Below the pieces are notes generated by a model that was not told the origin of the DNA, searched no databases, and saw only the letters and a list, made by a program, of their open reading frames with translations. From the NCBI GenBank assembly GCA_963573305.1, contig OY754331.1, positions 91,565,434 to 91,629,433 on the forward strand: a stretch of 64,000 nt of DNA, written 5' to 3'. A program made the position numbers and the translations under genes. Origin of the DNA: Pyrrhosoma nymphula. Lineage: Eukaryota; Arthropoda; Insecta; Odonata; Coenagrionidae. This document shows positions 11,321-23,600 of this stretch, one piece after another (the stretch's first letter is position 1; each line of letters starts with the position of its first letter).

Positions 11321-14300
11321 CCTCTAAAAGCTGTGAAAAACTCTTAGTTCGCTTTCTGTTATTTTTAGTTTTTAACTTTCGTCTATTAATAGTGTTTTTA
11401 AACAAGGTGTTAACTGCGGACAGCTGCACATTATAGTTTACAATTAAAGTGTTTAGAGGAACCGATAAGGTAATGAAATATTAATCATCATGGTGCGTGG
11501 TGAAATATTAATCATCAGAAGGCACTTTATCAGTTACAATGAAATCCAACGTAGAGGATAGTAATGAGTTCCTTTAGCTCTCTGGGAGGGGTGCCTACCA
11601 TTCGGAGGAGCACCTTTTCTCCTGACTTTAATGTAGGATAAAGTAAATTTAAGTTAAAGCTGCCTTAGTTTTGTTCTATGCGACCAATTCTTGAAATTCA
11701 TTGACGGATAAATTGTAGTTTTTGGGATTTAGGTGTTTGAGGTAAGATGATGATTAGTTTGAAACACTTGAAGTACTTAGGCGAGGAGACAAGAAATAAA
11801 AGTTTCATAATGGAGATTGATGTTCTAGCGGAATTGCGTTGTCACGATTTAATGCTCATAATTATTTATGGGAGCGTTTTTTTGACATTTTTAAACGTGT
11901 ATTATCATCTCTGTATTTCCAGTAGATTATTTTTTTATGTGGCTGAATTGGTTTTATACTGTTTCAGTTAACGTTTGTATTCCGAAAGAAGGGATTTGGG
12001 TTTACCTTTGATACTTATGCGCAGCTTACATGATAGGATTCTGACTTGACTAACCTCTTAGCTATTGAGAGGTTTCATGCGAACCATGGCCGTGGCTCAA
12101 CCATCTTCGATTCTCACAATGTTTGGCAAATATGAAGACTGTGGCAGGAATAGACGCTTCGAAAAATATTAGCCCCTAATAATTACAAATATTAAAGATA
12201 GAGCACTTCGAATATTTTTATTTCAGCGCAAAATGGTGAGCCACAGTTCCAAGCTGTTACTCCAGTTAATTTCGTGTAATGGTCGGAGTTAGAATTTAAT
12301 GACATTTATGTAATAAGGAGTTTTCTATTTAGAATTGGCTTCATAGATGTCTATTTCGAGCTCTTAGATTAGTTTTATTGTGCCCAATTTTAACAGTTGT
12401 TTTATGAAAAGTTTCTTGTCTTCCTCTTTGCCAAAATTCGTTGAGGGTTGATATTGATCGAGCCACGAGTGTAGGGCGATTTGGTTGAGTTTGCGTGGCA
12501 TTTGAGAGGCGTGGAATCGCCCTCTACGTAGTTTCTACCGTCTAACTTGTAATTCCCTTCCTTCGTCGTCTACCCAACTAGAACTTTCTCCCTTAAGTGA
12601 CGGCCTTTACCATCCCATTAGCACCTAGTATTTTCATAGACCTTCAACTACCCGACTACTAGGCTGTTTCCTCAACTCCCCTCCTCCATATTTACTGTAC
12701 TGCCTACTTTTTCAGCCTTATTGGCACTTAACGTCAATTAACTTCCAGTCTTCATTCAACCACAGTTGAAGCAATATCTTAGTCAAGCTCTCTTCCCATC
12801 TCAATCTATCTACTTATCTCAATTGGGCATTTAGGTTTACCAATTTGCCTACCTCCTCTCTTCCGTAAGTCTCTGTTCAAACTATACGTTGCCGTTTTCA
12901 CCTAAAACATCCCTTGCCGTACTTTTTCTTATTTTTCCCGTAAGCTTTAGTTAAATGAGGCTTTGTTCTCGATTACTACAGGCCAAAGTAATGAGTAATT
13001 ACAGCCAAATGATATTGCTGTCACTGATAACATTCCAAATGATGAGTGAAGATAATTAAAAATCATGTGTCCTTGAACCATAGCTTTGATGGCTAATCAT
13101 TGCTTACACTATCTTTTAGTTATAATGAGAATATAATGCCCCATTATTTCTAAACAATCAGTTTAGTGGTGATGAACTCTTCTCGGGCTCTACACCGATT
13201 TATTTATAATCAGTTTAGTGCTCCAAAGATTCATAGGAAAATGTTATGCAACATTCTGTGAGGGTAAGATAGGTATTTGTGTGTCTTTTCGAGCTTCATC
13301 TTTTTGAGTTGACTATAAAATGGTTTCGTTTGGTTAGGGGTGACAAATCCACTTTATTTTTATCAGGTAAACGCTTTCATTTTCTGTGATATGAACGCAA
13401 TCATCGCTTATCCACTCTTCTTATCATAATGGGGTTATCAGTGGTCCATAATTGTCATGTTTCACATCTTCCAGTCATTGGATCAAAGATTTACCCATCG
13501 TCAATATGCAGCATCGTAGTCAATACCACTCGGTAATTATCGAACCTATGGTTTCGTTTGTGTTTGTCTGTTCTAAAAAAAATTGAATGCAGACAAAAGG
13601 AGCTCGTGGGTGACTCTGGAAGTATCGGTATTCGTCATCGCCTACGCGTCCGGCCGCACCTTTCCCGCCCTGCAAATGGTGCACCCGCCTCCACCAGCAC
13701 CATTCTCCCCCCCTGCACCTCCCCTTTATGCAGCTGCCCCCTGTTTTTCGAATTCGAGCTGCACGCGTGCAATCAATAGAATGGAAGGGAGGGGTAGCGC
13801 TGGGGAAGGGTTAGAAGTTGTAGACAATAGGGGTGGGGGAGGCTTGACCACCCACCCTGGGAGTGGCAGGCAAACCCTGCCGCATCCCTTTCGGCGAAAT
13901 TCATCCCGGCATATGCCGGGCGAGTCACATACGCGTGGTCAAACGTTTTACAAACAGATGAAGGCATCGAATTTCCGTAATCGCTTGGGTGAGCTCAGCT
14001 AAATAATGACCGGACAAATAAATATTCCAAAATCCTAAACTTTCTCTGAAAATAGTAAAATGCATTCAAAGTATAATTAGGTATAACAGTAATTTTATCT
14101 GATATTTCCATTAAAATGTATAAAAGTTTTCAGAAACTGAGATGAATAAATATCCATTTTCGACTGGATGCTTTCTTCTCTCGTATACCTAGTATCGCTG
14201 ACTCTACTTTAATTCTCAATGATCGATTCAGGGAGAAGTGCTCATAATTGTGCTTAATGTATTTTTTTATGATTTATCCATGAGAGCATATTTTTTCTCA

Positions 14301-16965
14301 CTCTTTCCTGTTACGAATGGTATCGGTTCAAGCTGCCGATATTATTGCTGGTGTTATTAATTATTTCATCACCACCATAAATAATATTAGTCATAGGCTC
14401 GAAAATTGGTTTGCTGAATTCCCTATAAATTGCAGTTAACCAGCTAGCTCGTCATTTTTAGCATCGTTGAATATATGCGTAGTGTATTTCATCTTTGATC
14501 TTTCTCTGCAATTTTTCTCATTTGTTGCTTCCTTAACGTAATTTCTATGGACTAACTCTTCATGTATTTAATATGGTACATATTCTGAGATACACCTTTC
14601 ATATTAATTTCATTCCGTTATTATACTTCCTTAATATATTCCTAGAAATAACCGTATGCAGTATATTGCAGTGGATGGAATAATTTAATACAGAAATTGC
14701 TGAGGACAACTAATGGTAAACCATATACCTACGCTAGCGTTAGAGAAAGTAAAATATTATTGTTCAGTCAAATTTTGTATGAATTATCATTTACAATTTA
14801 TTTCATTGTAATAAATTAATTAGGTACAAATTTCATATTTATTATATTTTGTAATGTTGTCTTTAAATTTATCTGAATACCTACCGGAACTAGGGAATAA
14901 AGACATGCTTTTATACTAGAAAATAATGTTTTGGTCTGGATGTCATATTTTATTGGGGATAATTTCAAGCGAAAATGTCAAAAGTAATTTATAATCTCAA
15001 AAGTATTTTCTGATCGAGCACGAGTTTCAAGCTTTCTCCATCGATCAATTCGTGCAGTGCAATGTACTCGAAGAGAAAATCCCACGTGCATGCTTTCATA
15101 CACCGTGTCTTAACGTAAAGCGTCAACTGTCATCTGTCGGAGCGTGGGATGCACTGCGACTTTTTGAAACCCCATCATTACTTATTACGAATACGAGGGC
15201 GAAGAATTGATTTAATTTCGCAAACAAAATCAATTTTTACAAATGGAAATGTGTTACGAGACATATTAGGTTGAGGGGGAATTATTTCGCGGCCTTCGGT
15301 TTCTATTTGCTTACCTTTTTATACCCGTACTTTCAAGAGTGAAGTTGCAAGAATTATTAAGGACAGTCATTAATTTGTCATTCATGTTCAGGATGCTCAA
15401 TTTTATATTTCCATTCCACATCCAAACCAAATGGTACTCCCTTTCCCCGTGTTTTTTACATGGTTTTTTCTTTTAATATTTGCTCCAAAGTTACTTATTT
15501 TGTCATTTCTATTGCCCTGATGAATGGAGTGTAGTGTATTTATTACATGAGATACATAAATCCTGCCCGTTACATAATAATTTAGAATGGTGCTATAACC
15601 TAACGTCCGGAAGACAAACTAAATAGAGTAAAATAAAGAAATTCAGTAATAAAATTATGATAACAATGCGGAGTCAGGACGCAAAGAAATCAATAGTAAC
15701 GATGATAAGAAAAAAAACGGGCTGGGAAGAAATAAACAAAGCAACAAAGGGGGTAACTATAGACGCGGAGGAGAGAGAATAACGGTGGGGGAAGGAGAAA
15801 AAGGAGATCGAACGTGTCGGACGCGAGAGGAGAGGGAAAAAGTGAACCAAAGAGATATAACAGTGTGGAATTGTCCAAAGGTGACAGGAAGAACTCCCAA
15901 AACGGTGTTTCTGCAGGGGAAGCTATAGGAAAGTCGGAGAGAGGCCGAAACGGGAGGAATTACGGCGAGAACGTGAGACGCACGGCGGGCCGGAGACGAA
16001 ACTGGAGAGAACGGCGAGAGTTGTGAGAACGGGAGAACGATAAGTGCAATATTGAACTTTTTATACCGTGATAATTGTATTAGCAAGAGAAGAAACAAAA
16101 AGAGACAATTCAAGCGCTGTAAATAAAAAAACAATCATCAAACTAAATTTGTAATTGATAATATAATTTAAAAGTCTTAACTGTAGTAAATTGGGTCCAA
16201 TTAGTTTTTTATTGGATTATAATATAATTTGCATAATATTTGATTTCTATAACATTGTAATCTTATCAAAGGTAATACAAAGGATACGAAAGTGGGTATT
16301 ACAGTACCATCTCGGTCAAATCAATAAATGTGGGTGTAGACATGCCAGAATAATTCAGAACTTGTAGCAGCAGAAGAATTCTTAATCAAATTAAATCTTA
16401 CTCCACTATAAGTATGAAAAAAGTGCCTTCTATTAAAAATTTCATTTTTCATGAGCAACGATTATTCAAACGTGTGACAATCGAATCAGCCACTAAGCAC
16501 CCCATCACAGCAATCATTGGTATCATCGTTAAGATGACTAAATCAAACTTCCGTTAATGCTATTAAAGAAGTGCCAAATATCTTAATGCATATGAAACAC
16601 CTATGATGTCATCAAAAAAGATGATTTTTGATTTGATGATGAGGGGCAACCTCCAATGCATCACCATCTCCCTTTACCGAAATCCTTTGTTTAAGATCAG
16701 GTTTTACTGTGTTAAATATCAAACAAAACAAATAAATATGTTTATATTACACTTCCTGCCCCTTTTTCCAGCGTTCTCATGTGTGTCCTCGTTCACCTGG
16801 AGTTTGGTTTCTGACCAGTATTGAAGGTTGTGCTTTTTATTCTAAACGCCCGGTAATGCTAATTAGCCCTGGAACCTCGCTTGGGTCGCTGGGACCCTTG
16901 CAATCAAATGTTGCGCATAATGATGAAATGGTCTATTTTAATGCTATCCGAATGCTGTTTCTAAA
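11321..16965. other. No recognisable gene; low-complexity patches
   Basis: Mostly AT-rich. At 13600-13960 there is a GC-richer patch with pyrimidine tracts and a short hairpin CCCGGCATATGCCGGG (about 13907-13922). At 15660-16060 the plus strand is strongly purine-rich, which produces charged frames on one strand and Ser/Leu/Phe-rich frames on the other. None shows a known domain. The 139-codon frame at 13583 is proline-rich low complexity. Confidence 0.4.
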
Positions 16966-17323
16966 ATCGTCGGGGTAAAGGTGAGCTTTCGTCCCGCCAG
17001 CGTTTTCGCGAATTTCACCCACTTACAATAGAGATATCGGAACCAAATTCACATCACTTATAAAGCAAACCTTGCGCATTTGTAAAATACTTTCAACACA
17101 ACAATGCATCAACTACTTTAGGAATGGAAAACTTTCAAACCTGAGAAGTGCGTTTTTTCCTCTCCGCCATCTTGTAAAAAAATGCCGTTTCCTCTTATCC
17201 ACTGTACGTGGCGCAGCGATCGAGCAGTTGGTTCTCTAGCATATGCACACTTCTCCTACACTATTTCTTCCCGCCTTCCACTCAAACTCGCACCGCAACA
17301 GCCATTTACTACAATGCAATTCC

Positions 17324-17460
17324 ATTCATTCCACCGCAGTAAACATTGCACATTTCACTTCAAATGAAGGATTTACACTTCCTTTTCACTCGCATTCATT
17401 CCACTGCACTAATAACATTTCACATATCACTTTAAATGGAGGATTGCGAGTTCCCGCAGC
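17324..17460 (+). repeat. Two-unit tandem repeat, about 70 bp
   Basis: Two diverged copies beginning ATTCATTCCAC (17324 and 17394), each with a CATTTCAC/CATATCAC block and AAATG(A/G)AGGATT. It lies inside the 1.7-kb transposon. Confidence 0.6.
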
Positions 17461-17790
17461 GAACAAACACCCGTGCATTTCGAGGAATTCCAAGCCTGAC
17501 TCAGGCGAAACGAAAGTCTGGATCGCAGACATTGGTGTGTGCGTACACGATTGACAACTCATGGCGACCGTACACCACACATGCAAGAAAATTATTAACG
17601 CCAACAAGCTTCTCAACTCTCGTTGGCGAATGAATACCGGTTGACTTTTCAACAATCAACTTCCAATTATTGACAGTTAATTTCCCCCTTCCACACTACC
17701 CGAGAGAACTCCGTCAACAATACTATTTACTTAGCCTCTAACAAAAGCCCACTTATAATAACCTTGTCATCTGACGAATTTTATACCAGA

Positions 17791-18124
17791 AACAATACGC
17801 AGAATAACATTTTAGCCATCTACCAATGCCCACGAATTTTTACCAATAAGCGTGAGGGATTCTATTCTTAAAATAATACGCAGAATAACATTTTAGCCTT
17901 CTACTAATGCCCACGAATAATCACCAATGAACGAGAGGGATTCTATTCTTAAAATAATACGCAGAATAACATTTTAGCCTTCTATCTATGCGCACCGAAA
18001 ATCACCAATAAGCGTGAGGGATTCTATTCATAAAATAATACGCAGAATAACATTTTAGCCTTCTACCAATGCCCACCAATAATCACCAATGAGCGAGAGG
18101 GATTCTATTCTTAAAATAATACGC
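17791..18124 (+). repeat. Minisatellite, 80/81-bp unit, four copies
   Basis: Units start near 17791, 17871, 17952 and 18033, with a partial fifth at 18114. Each reads AATACGCAGAATAACATTTT, then CTACCAATGCCCAC, then CACCAAT(A/G)AGCG and GAGGGATTCTATTC. Spacing is 80 then 81 bp. The array sits wholly inside the TIR-bounded transposon, a common way for satellites to be born and spread. Confidence 0.9.
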
Positions 18125-18698
18125 CCCCCAAGTGTATTGGAGGGGTGGGTTCAGGGCAAAGGAATAGAAGGGAAATTCGTTTTTCGGTTTAACAAAAGAC
18201 GGAAATGCAGTACAAATCAGCATTTTGAAATTTCCTCCACTCCCAGAAATGCCCATTTCCACTTTACCCATCCCGCGAAAACTGCGTTTTTCGCTGTATT
18301 AATTCACGAAAATGCGTTTTTCACTTTTGAAAATGGCCAAATCGGGCCCGCGTACCGTCCCACCCCAGCACCCCTGTTTCACTCCATGGCCCGTAAGCTT
18401 GTTGGGGGGGTGGGGTATAGGAATATAGTAGAAGTGAAATTAGTCTTATCCCTCTACCGGTTGTTCGTGAAAACCTCCAAACATGGCGTCGAAAACGGAC
18501 GAAAAAGTCGAAAAATTGGTCATTTTCAAACGTCTATATCTCAAAAACTACTGGTCACACGGGTATGGTTCTCACATTTTTACAAATGCGCAACCTTCCT
18601 CTACTCATAGGTATCACATTCAATATCGTATGTTTCCTAGGTTTTCCAAAAAAAAATGTTGACCGTGCGGGACGAAAGCTCACCTTTACCATCGTCGG

Positions 18699-20271
18699 AA
18701 CTAATATTTTAATAATAGTACATTCCCGTATGTTATCGGATGAATGTACTGTTTAATACAAATTTAACTTATTTAGAATTTATATTGGCCATAGCACAAC
18801 TAGAGCAAGAAAGTTCGGATCCGTCAATTTTTTGGGCTCGATATAATATTGTGGACTGTTCTGAATGCTTTCCAATCATTAATCTGCGTTGACCAGTGTC
18901 AATATGTTTAGCACTCACATAATACAATCGTATCTGCTACTTCCATATGCGTTAACCATTTCTAAACAGAACTTTGAAGTGGTTCATCCTTACTTGCAGT
19001 ACAAACTAGTAGAATATGCGTTCTGATGACGGAAAAATTTGCAGAAGTCGAATCGGGGATATCAAGATGTCAGAGATAATTATTAGAACCTTTAAAAAAA
19101 TCCTTAAATCCAGCCTTTCGATATTCATGAGAGACTTATCACAAATTTTCACGTTTTACCCCATTACGAGTGTTCTCATTCTTCTTTTTTTTTGTAGCGC
19201 ATTTCGGCAGATGGCTCCAACCGTCTCCACTAAAGTGCGTTGAATGTTTCACCTGATCATTAATGTGGGCTGGTTGATGGGAATTGCCCTTTAAGTTATC
19301 ACTTCATTGATTCCTTAAGGATCAAATTTCAGGACGTTTCCGGTACTTTTAAGGTCTTTCATTGAAAATGTAACCAACATCGTTGATTAATACTGCGCAA
19401 CCAGAATTTCGAGTTTTTTTTCAAATCAACTTCACTATTGCTTCAAAATATTTCGAATGGTGCATTTCTCGCCAGGCTAATCAGGCGGGTATCTTGAAAC
19501 TTCGTTTTGCCGGGGCATCTACGGAGGCGGCCGAATGCCCAGCCTTTCATGGAACACCGCCCCGAGCGAGGGGCCGAATTAGGCGAGCTCGAGCAGCTTC
19601 CTGATCCCTTCCTTCCACCCCACCCTTGCCCTCCCGTTCCACCCCATACTAGGGCGGTTCTTTTGGGTGCGAGTGCGGGGGGTTGAGGGGTTTAAGAAGG
19701 GGAATGGAGGCCGACCCGGAAGTGAGTGCCCTGGAAGTGGGATGGGAGTCCATGGGGGAGGTTAGGATCGGGTCAGTCTTTCGTTGATGAAATTAATTAA
19801 TCCATCGATTAATTCCTCGGATCGATGAATGGGGAGTGTGGGTATCTCCGACGCCGGATTCAGGATTTATGAATCCCTCTTATCCACACTACCACCTCCT
19901 CTCAGATCCCAGTCCAAAAGGCCTTTCCAGATTAGTCTCAAAGCTTTTTTATCCGGTAGTTTATACTTTTTACGAGCTCTGGGCCTATTCATGAAAGGAG
20001 ATAAAAGGTAGATTTTGGGAAAAAAGGGGCTTTAAACGTTTTTCTTAACAAATGACTGTAGTCATGATTTTTATGAAAGTACCTATCGCTCGTCATAATA
20101 GGTGGTTACTCTGTAGATTTTATGCCTTCTCGCCACCCTTTCTCCGTTACTCTGTCGATTTCTTCTTTTCTACATTTTTACCTCCTTGCTTATCCTTTAT
20201 TGCGCCTTGCTTTGCTTTTGCCTCTATCTTTATTTCCAGGAAAAACCATACGTATTAATAAGAAAGATCTA
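18699..20271. other. No recognisable gene; GC-rich patch near 19.5-19.8 kb
   Basis: AT-rich at first. About 19480-19770 is GC-richer with poly-purine and poly-pyrimidine tracts. I recognise no coding or repeat feature. Confidence 0.4.
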
Positions 20272-20400
20272 AGGCTTTCCCAGCGTATGGTGATATTGTA
20301 GGTTGTTCGGGCTTCCCACTGGGTTAGGCTCTCCATCTCTGCCAACGTTTCGATGTACGTGTCGTCCATCGTCATGTTTGATTTTGTCGTGTCCACGTAG
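20272..20400 (-). repeat. Foldback-family repeat, single-arm copy A
   Basis: Shares an ordered set of blocks with the foldback at 46769-46960: GCTTTCCCAGCG, then CGGGCTTCC, then GGGTTAGGCTCTCCATCTC and GCCAACGTTTCGATG. On the minus strand the latter reads TGACGATGG...CATCGAAACGTTGG, a decayed hammerhead-like core in which the first C is replaced by A. Only one arm is present. It directly abuts the Penelope-like protein remnant at 20401. Confidence 0.6.
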
Positions 20401-20640
20401 GGGTTCAAGTTCACGTGTACAGGTTCTAAGGGTTCTAACAAAAGAATAGCGATATTATCTAGGGCTAATACAAGAAGCTATTGCAATTACGAACATCTTG
20501 AGAACATCAACAGAGAAGACGGCTACTCTCTCAATAATGCATGGAAGAGTTTCCGAGAAACTGCCAATCAGAGAGCTGCAAGTAAGCAGGATGTCCTGTA
20601 TGAAGGTGGCGAAAACTACTGCTCGACAACTTCAACCTGA
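20401..20640 (+). pseudogene. Possible Penelope-like element protein, C-terminal end
   Basis: A frame without stop from 20401 to TGA at 20638 contains HLENINREDGYSLNNAW (from 20494). The INREDGYSLNNAW pattern resembles what follows the GIY-YIG endonuclease at the C-terminus of Penelope-like proteins. The catalytic GIY-YIG part and the reverse transcriptase are not seen upstream. The frame has no start codon of its own, and its first part may be unrelated to the element. A hammerhead-like segment starts exactly at the stop codon, and Penelope-like elements carry such ribozymes in their pseudo-LTRs; this context is the main support. Moderate to low confidence. Confidence 0.35.
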
Positions 20641-20667
20641 AGATGTTCATTGGAACACCAGCAAAAC
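20637..20667 (+). ncRNA. Degenerate hammerhead-like core
   Basis: CTGAAGA (20637-20643), a perfect 5-bp stem TGTTC/GAACA with ATTG loop (20644-20657), then CCAGC and AAAAC where GAAAC would be expected. Stems I and III are not convincing. I read it as a mutated relative of the better motifs elsewhere in the window. Confidence 0.3.
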
Positions 20668-23600
20668 TGTTATCAACCCAATTCAACACACGCGGTGAAG
20701 ACCCAGAAAATGGAGATAATGTTATCGAACAAAGAGAATACTCATTAATCTATGATCTTATTGAATTTATGCCGATTACGAAAAGCTCTTGAGCGAAGGT
20801 TGATTCTTCGTGGAGATGACGGCTAGGGATCTACCCGTAGACCGACGATAATAATCTACGCTGAAATTTTCAATCCCACGATTAGGTACACCGTATTCCT
20901 AGCATATCCATTCCGCGACGACAGCCAAAGATCCTCTACAGTTGTGGCATTAGATATTCTACAATTTCGGATCCCCACTTAGGAATAAGTTAGAAGATCA
21001 TCTATGGACGAAATATTTCATCCTTATTTCTTCAATAGATTTATAGATATTTACTCAGAAAAAGTAAACCCCCGGGCATATATCCGAGTTCCGCTGTTTT
21101 TGTATTTTTATCTTCTTTTGAAATAATGCACCTGTACGAATAATTTCATTCTTCTTACTCACAAAGATTTTTCGTATTTTTGCAGTTTATTTTTTACCGT
21201 ATTTTAACCTAATTTGAGTGATTTCGTCACCTAATAGACTTACAGACCTCTTGGTCGTTATTTTTGTGAACTTCTTTGTATCTTTGCTGGGCTAACTCCT
21301 CATCACTCACTAATTTCTGATTTTCAGTACTTCTTATATCATATGTTTGAACTGAATTGCTGCAATAAATGATTCCTCGTCATCCTATTCCATGTCATTA
21401 TTGTTACATCTGTAAAAAATATGTGAAGAAGCGCGAGAGTTTGTCAGTAGATTGTTGCTTTTAACTAATTTTTTTCTCAATGATTTCATATTTACATGAG
21501 ATATGTGGGTCATAAACGGTCCCAGGAGGCTGAGCAAGGATGCTCTCCGCCAAAGGGAGAGCCCTCCACCTTCTGACATCCATGCCACCAGCGGATGTCC
21601 GCTCTTTTTCGCAATAATAAAACACAGTTAGGTCCAGCTAAGCCAAAAGCTTGTCAGTCGGTTCCATGTTTGTGATAATGGCGACCGGTTTTTGGTAAAA
21701 CAAATATTCACACAGAAAAAATTAATATCAACACATCAAGAGTCAATATTCGTGCTGAAGTCCACCCAATTGTTTCACGCACATGAAGTGTTTTTCAAAA
21801 GTACTATTTTTCCTGTTCAAAACCATAGTTATTTTTTCATACAGTGACAAAATTAAGAAAAAAAGTCACTCATTCCATGGATTATTATTTTATTTACTCC
21901 ACAACCCAGCAATAATCTTTCACCAATAAATCATTTCGTAATTCTTACTGAGATTGTAATTATTTTCACTTATATAAAGGCAGTCACAACAAACTTCTGC
22001 ATGAGTTTTTGTAACAACCCTTGTTTTACTTATTTCTTTAATTTTGACATTTTATCAGTTTATTGTATTGATTATGGTAATTTGTTGAGAATGTTTGGAA
22101 TCATATGAATGGGTCAGGTACGAGAGATTAAAAGGCATAAACCGTGGTCTTTTGTACGGATCTTAACAGATATTTGCAATTTAAATAAAGGATTACATTT
22201 CAGATACGTCTTATTTAAGTTGAAGTTTTAAACGGCCTTCACCAAAGAATAAAATTTACAGCTGACATCGGAGGTCTGGTGTAAAATGTTTTAGATCTGT
22301 ACATATCTATTCAAGATAATGGACATAAATTTTCCGTTTATAGAAAGTCTTCCCATAGGAATGCTATCGCACCAAGCAATTCGTGCCACCCCCATTCTCA
22401 TAAGCATGCCATTTTCCATTCAATGATTTATCGCCTTATACATATAACATTATCCTACTCAAATTTCAGCCGTTATATAGCATCATCAGACCCCTATCAG
22501 GTCCCCTATCTAATTTAGCTTCCAATACACTCCCTTGTGATATTTTAAGATGGGCTTTTATAACAATAGCACTTTGAGACGATTTTAGATGATTGAGAAG
22601 ATTGATTGATACTTGAAGCATATTTTAAATGTGGTGAGTAAAATGTGACAAATCCAATTCTTTTAAATCGGCCAAACTGAGCGCAATTCTAAAACAAGAT
22701 CTAAGATCAAAAGACATGTAGGGAAAATAAGGACGAATCATAAGCCTTCCATATGTTGTAGGCGATTATGGCCATTGGAGCGATTTCCAGTTGGAGAAAA
22801 TAATTAGTGGAATTTTGTACCGTGTTTTTGTGACAATGATTTCTATCTTCAATTTCCACAAAGTATCGCCACAATCGATTAATTTGAGAATACTCTATTG
22901 CATCAAAAAAGAACGAAAGTTGTACTCCTGCGAGCAGCGTAAGATTGGCTTCCAAGAAATTTCTAATCTTTTCCACAATGACTTAACATTCCTTAACCTC
23001 TTTCCCTTGTTAAAAGACACTCTGCCACCCCCATGAAACCTATTTTAAAACATGAGCAAATATTTTGACTTATATGTAGGTACTGATTCTTATAGGGCTT
23101 GCCCTAGAAAAATACATTTTCCGTGCTGACTCTCTTCCTGATCATCCCCCCCCCACCCCATAAAAAGCAACAAGGCGACGTGTCACTATCAATTTTCAGA
23201 ATACGTTAAACTCAATCTTACACTCACCGCCAATTGCTCTTTCAACTTCCTTTGTTCCCCCATGCTTAACTCCCCATCCCATACCTCCTACCCAAACCAT
23301 ACCATCAGGATCCTGTATATGGGCCGTTCTCTGAAATTTTCAGCTATGTGCCAGAAGATGGCTTTACGGCCGAATCGTTTGTGCATTCACTATAAATTAT
23401 GGAAGTTACGAATTGCGTGGTATTATCATGACGACCTTCCACCAAGTTAAGGCTCCAACATTTGATTTCAATTTAGCTTCTGAATACATTTCAATTATTT
23501 TTTGCCTAACTGTCAAATGAATGCGCATTAAGTTATTGAATCGTTAATGCTTGAAATTATGTTGAAAAAACCATTAGCCTGGACTAATTTTTTCTATAAA

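Larger units (their letters stand above)
16974..18690. mobile_element. Non-autonomous DNA transposon, 1,717 bp, with TIRs and 8-bp target duplication
   Basis: A perfect 24-bp terminal inverted repeat starts GGTAAAGGTGAGCTTTCG at 16974-16997, and its exact complement occupies 18667-18690. Immediately outside both ends is ATCGTCGG (16966-16973 and 18691-18698), an exact 8-bp direct repeat, the signature of cut-and-paste insertion. An 8-bp duplication is known for hAT, P and Merlin superfamilies; the GG start would suit Merlin, but without a transposase I cannot decide. No transposase is encoded. The 173-codon frame at 18089-18610 has no motif I recognise and starts inside the minisatellite. The interior holds two tandem arrays (17324-17460 and 17791-18124). 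Perfect TIRs and an intact duplication point to a comparatively recent insertion. Confidence 0.9.

Noticed and set aside
18089..18610. 173-codon plus-strand frame as a transposase of the 1.7-kb element
   Set aside because: It starts inside the minisatellite, shows no catalytic DDE pattern or DNA-binding motif, and its composition follows the local DNA.
22455..22505. Minus-strand CTGATGA...CTGAAAT as a hammerhead
   Set aside because: Stem II is at best 2 bp and the GAAAT is not followed by a stem III/NUH arrangement.
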